A DNA stretch of 9,416 nucleotides from an uncultured Synergistales bacterium (lineage in GTDB: Bacteria > Synergistota > Synergistia > Synergistales > Aminobacteriaceae): contig CALFXN010000460.1 of assembly GCA_937957815.1 (NCBI GenBank), positions 1 through 9,416 of the forward strand. Direction: 5' to 3'. Position 1 is the stretch's first letter. Each line of letters starts with the position of its first letter. Positions 8,209 to 9,416 of this stretch are shown here, in pieces. The notes under the pieces are model-generated. The model saw nothing but the letters and a program-made list of their open reading frames with translations, made no database searches and was not told where the DNA came from. Made by a program: the position numbers and the translations under genes.

Positions 8209-8214
8209 TATAAT
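8209..8214 (+). promoter_or_regulatory. TATAAT -10 box upstream of the dCache sensor gene
   Basis: A perfect -10 hexamer in the 85-bp gap after lspA, about 63 bp before the ATG at 8277. No convincing -35 lies 16-18 bp upstream, where the sequence is CCGTAG-like, and there is no TGn extension, so an activator would be needed if it is used. Read-through from lspA is the alternative, since no terminator is visible. Confidence 0.3.
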
Positions 8215-8276
8215 CATCACGATGAATGTGCAGGGACGGGTCCTGCGCCGTCACCACGGGAAGGAATTGACACGGA

Positions 8277-9416
8277 ATGAAGCCGGTTGCCGAGGTTTCC
8301 CTGAAGAACGTTCTGATTGCCTCGATGATCGCGGTCATAATTCTGACGACCGGTCTTGTCGGATATGTCGCGTTCGATGGCGGGCGACATGCCGTCGCCG
8401 ATGTATCGAAAGTTTTGCGGGACGAGATTTCGTCCCGCATTGAGGAGCACGTAAAAAGTTTTCTCTCCGTTCCGCATCTCATAAACCGGGCCAATGCCGG
8501 AAGCCTCAGAAAAGGGCTCCTCGCCCCGGACGACCCTTCGGGGCTTGCCAGCCGCTTTCGGGAACAGATCGGCATCTTCGGGGCCGTCTCGAGCATCTCC
8601 TTCGGCAATTCCAGTGGAGGACTGGTCAACAGCGGGAGGGAAACGTCCAGCGACGCGCGATACGTGATCCTGACAGATGGATTCGTCGCCGGAACTTTCC
8701 GGAAATATGAGGTCGACGAAGAAGGACGGCTCGGCCGGCTTCTGGCGCGTATTCCGAATTTCGACGCTCGGACGCGCTCCTGGTATATCGATGCCGTCCT
8801 GAAGGGAACGTCCGTCTGGAGCGATATCTATGTTCTCTTCACGGGACAGGACATGGCCCTTCCGGCGAGCCTTCCCGTCCATTCGCGGCAAGGGGAACTG
8901 CTTGGCGTCGTCACGGTGGATGTCTTCCTGTCGCACATCGCCCGCTTCCTCTCGAGACTTCATTTCAGCCCCACGGGGCTCGCCTTTGTCATGGAGCGTT
9001 CTGGATTTCTCGTGGCGTCGTCCGTACGGGAAATGCCTTTCACGGTCGTCGCGGAGACCGGAATGCAACGACGCGTCAATGTCCTCGACAGCGCCGTTCC
9101 CGAGGTGCGACGCGCTGCGGAGTCGATTGCGAAGCGCTTCGGGACGTTCGGTAATGTCCGTTCGGCGGAGGATCTTTCATTCACGCTCGACGGCAGGAGA
9201 TACACGTTGCGGGTCTGTCCCCTGCGGGATCTTCCCGGAATCGACTGGCTCGTTGTGGTCGTCCTTCCGGAGACTGCCGTCATGTCGGGCGTCATGAGGG
9301 AACATCGCGTGACGATCGCTCTGATTGCCGGTATTCTCGCGATCGTCATCTTTTCTGGAGTTTTCCTTTCCGGACGGGCGGCGCAATCGGTTCTCCGGTT
9401 GAACGACGCCGTCGCC
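8277..9416 (+). CDS. Double-Cache membrane sensor, N-terminal part, cut by the window end
   Basis: An open frame of 380 codons that continues past the window. A transmembrane helix at about 12-32 is followed by a large extracytoplasmic domain (about 35-338) and a second helix at about 345-366; the last residues may enter a HAMP domain. The extracytoplasmic part reads as a dCache_1 domain. The membrane-distal module has FDARTRSWY (162-170), WSDIY (181-185) and VVTVDVF (211-217); the proximal module has TGLAFVMERSGFLVASS (233-249) and GIDWLVVVVLPE (321-332). Such domains precede chemoreceptor, histidine kinase, nucleotide cyclase, GGDEF or phosphatase outputs, so the output is unknown. The WLVVVVLPE ending is common ahead of HAMP-cyclase proteins. 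ATG at 8277 is the first start after an in-frame TGA at 8268, with AAGGA 11 nt before it. Confidence 0.88.
   Translation, partial: MKPVAEVSLKNVLIASMIAVIILTTGLVGYVAFDGGRHAVADVSKVLRDEISSRIEEHVKSFLSVPHLINRANAGSLRKGLLAPDDPSGLASRFREQIGIFGAVSSISFGNSSGGLVNSGRETSSDARYVILTDGFVAGTFRKYEVDEEGRLGRLLARIPNFDARTRSWYIDAVLKGTSVWSDIYVLFTGQDMALPASLPVHSRQGELLGVVTVDVFLSHIARFLSRLHFSPTGLAFVMERSGFLVASSVREMPFTVVAETGMQRRVNVLDSAVPEVRRAAESIAKRFGTFGNVRSAEDLSFTLDGRRYTLRVCPLRDLPGIDWLVVVVLPETAVMSGVMREHRVTIALIAGILAIVIFSGVFLSGRAAQSVLRLNDAVA

Noticed and set aside
8230..8244. Small hairpin in the leader of the dCache sensor gene
   Set aside because: The stem needs a bulged G and has a very small loop; there is no riboswitch-like architecture around it.
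8267..8272. A perfect TTGACA hexamer just before the dCache sensor start
   Set aside because: It lies between the ribosome site and the ATG, and no -10 box sits 16-18 bp downstream.

Overview
The window is a GC-rich bacterial segment with dense coding, short intergenic gaps and two opposed transcription blocks. The organism is probably a diderm. The periplasmic binding protein carries an ordinary Sec signal peptide without a lipobox cysteine, whereas Gram-positive members of its family are usually lipoproteins. I cannot name the phylum from sequence alone. The gene repertoire (BMP-type transporter, Cache-domain signalling proteins, divergent LspA) would fit Synergistota or Spirochaetota, but that is only a guess. 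I see no rRNA, tRNA, CRISPR array, insertion sequence or phage gene.

Minus-strand block (16-7518, transcribed right to left): the first gene is a 969-residue membrane sensor (sCache, PAS, PAS, GGDEF, EAL) that would make and/or degrade cyclic di-GMP. After a 79-bp gap come four tightly packed genes for a BMP/PnrA-class ABC importer: a double-domain ATPase, two membrane permeases and, last, the secreted substrate-binding protein. This class takes up nucleosides or related ligands. The gap holds an extended -10 element and a perfect 8-bp inverted repeat that could be an operator.

Plus-strand block (7715-9416): lspA, encoding lipoprotein signal peptidase II, is followed after 85 bp by a second membrane sensor with a double Cache domain. 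That sensor is cut by the window end after 380 codons, before its output domain. The lspA product has Glu where the first catalytic Asp is expected, and the gene contains a run of nine G.

Between the blocks, 7519-7714 is a divergent intergenic region, locally AT-rich, with a candidate promoter in each direction, a GAACGTTC palindrome and a 7-bp inverted repeat. A plausible reading is an importer sitting beside two extracellular-ligand sensors, so uptake and signalling may respond to related cues. That link rests on proximity alone. Most of the window is recognisable, ordinary gene content, and I do not see a clearly new multi-gene system.
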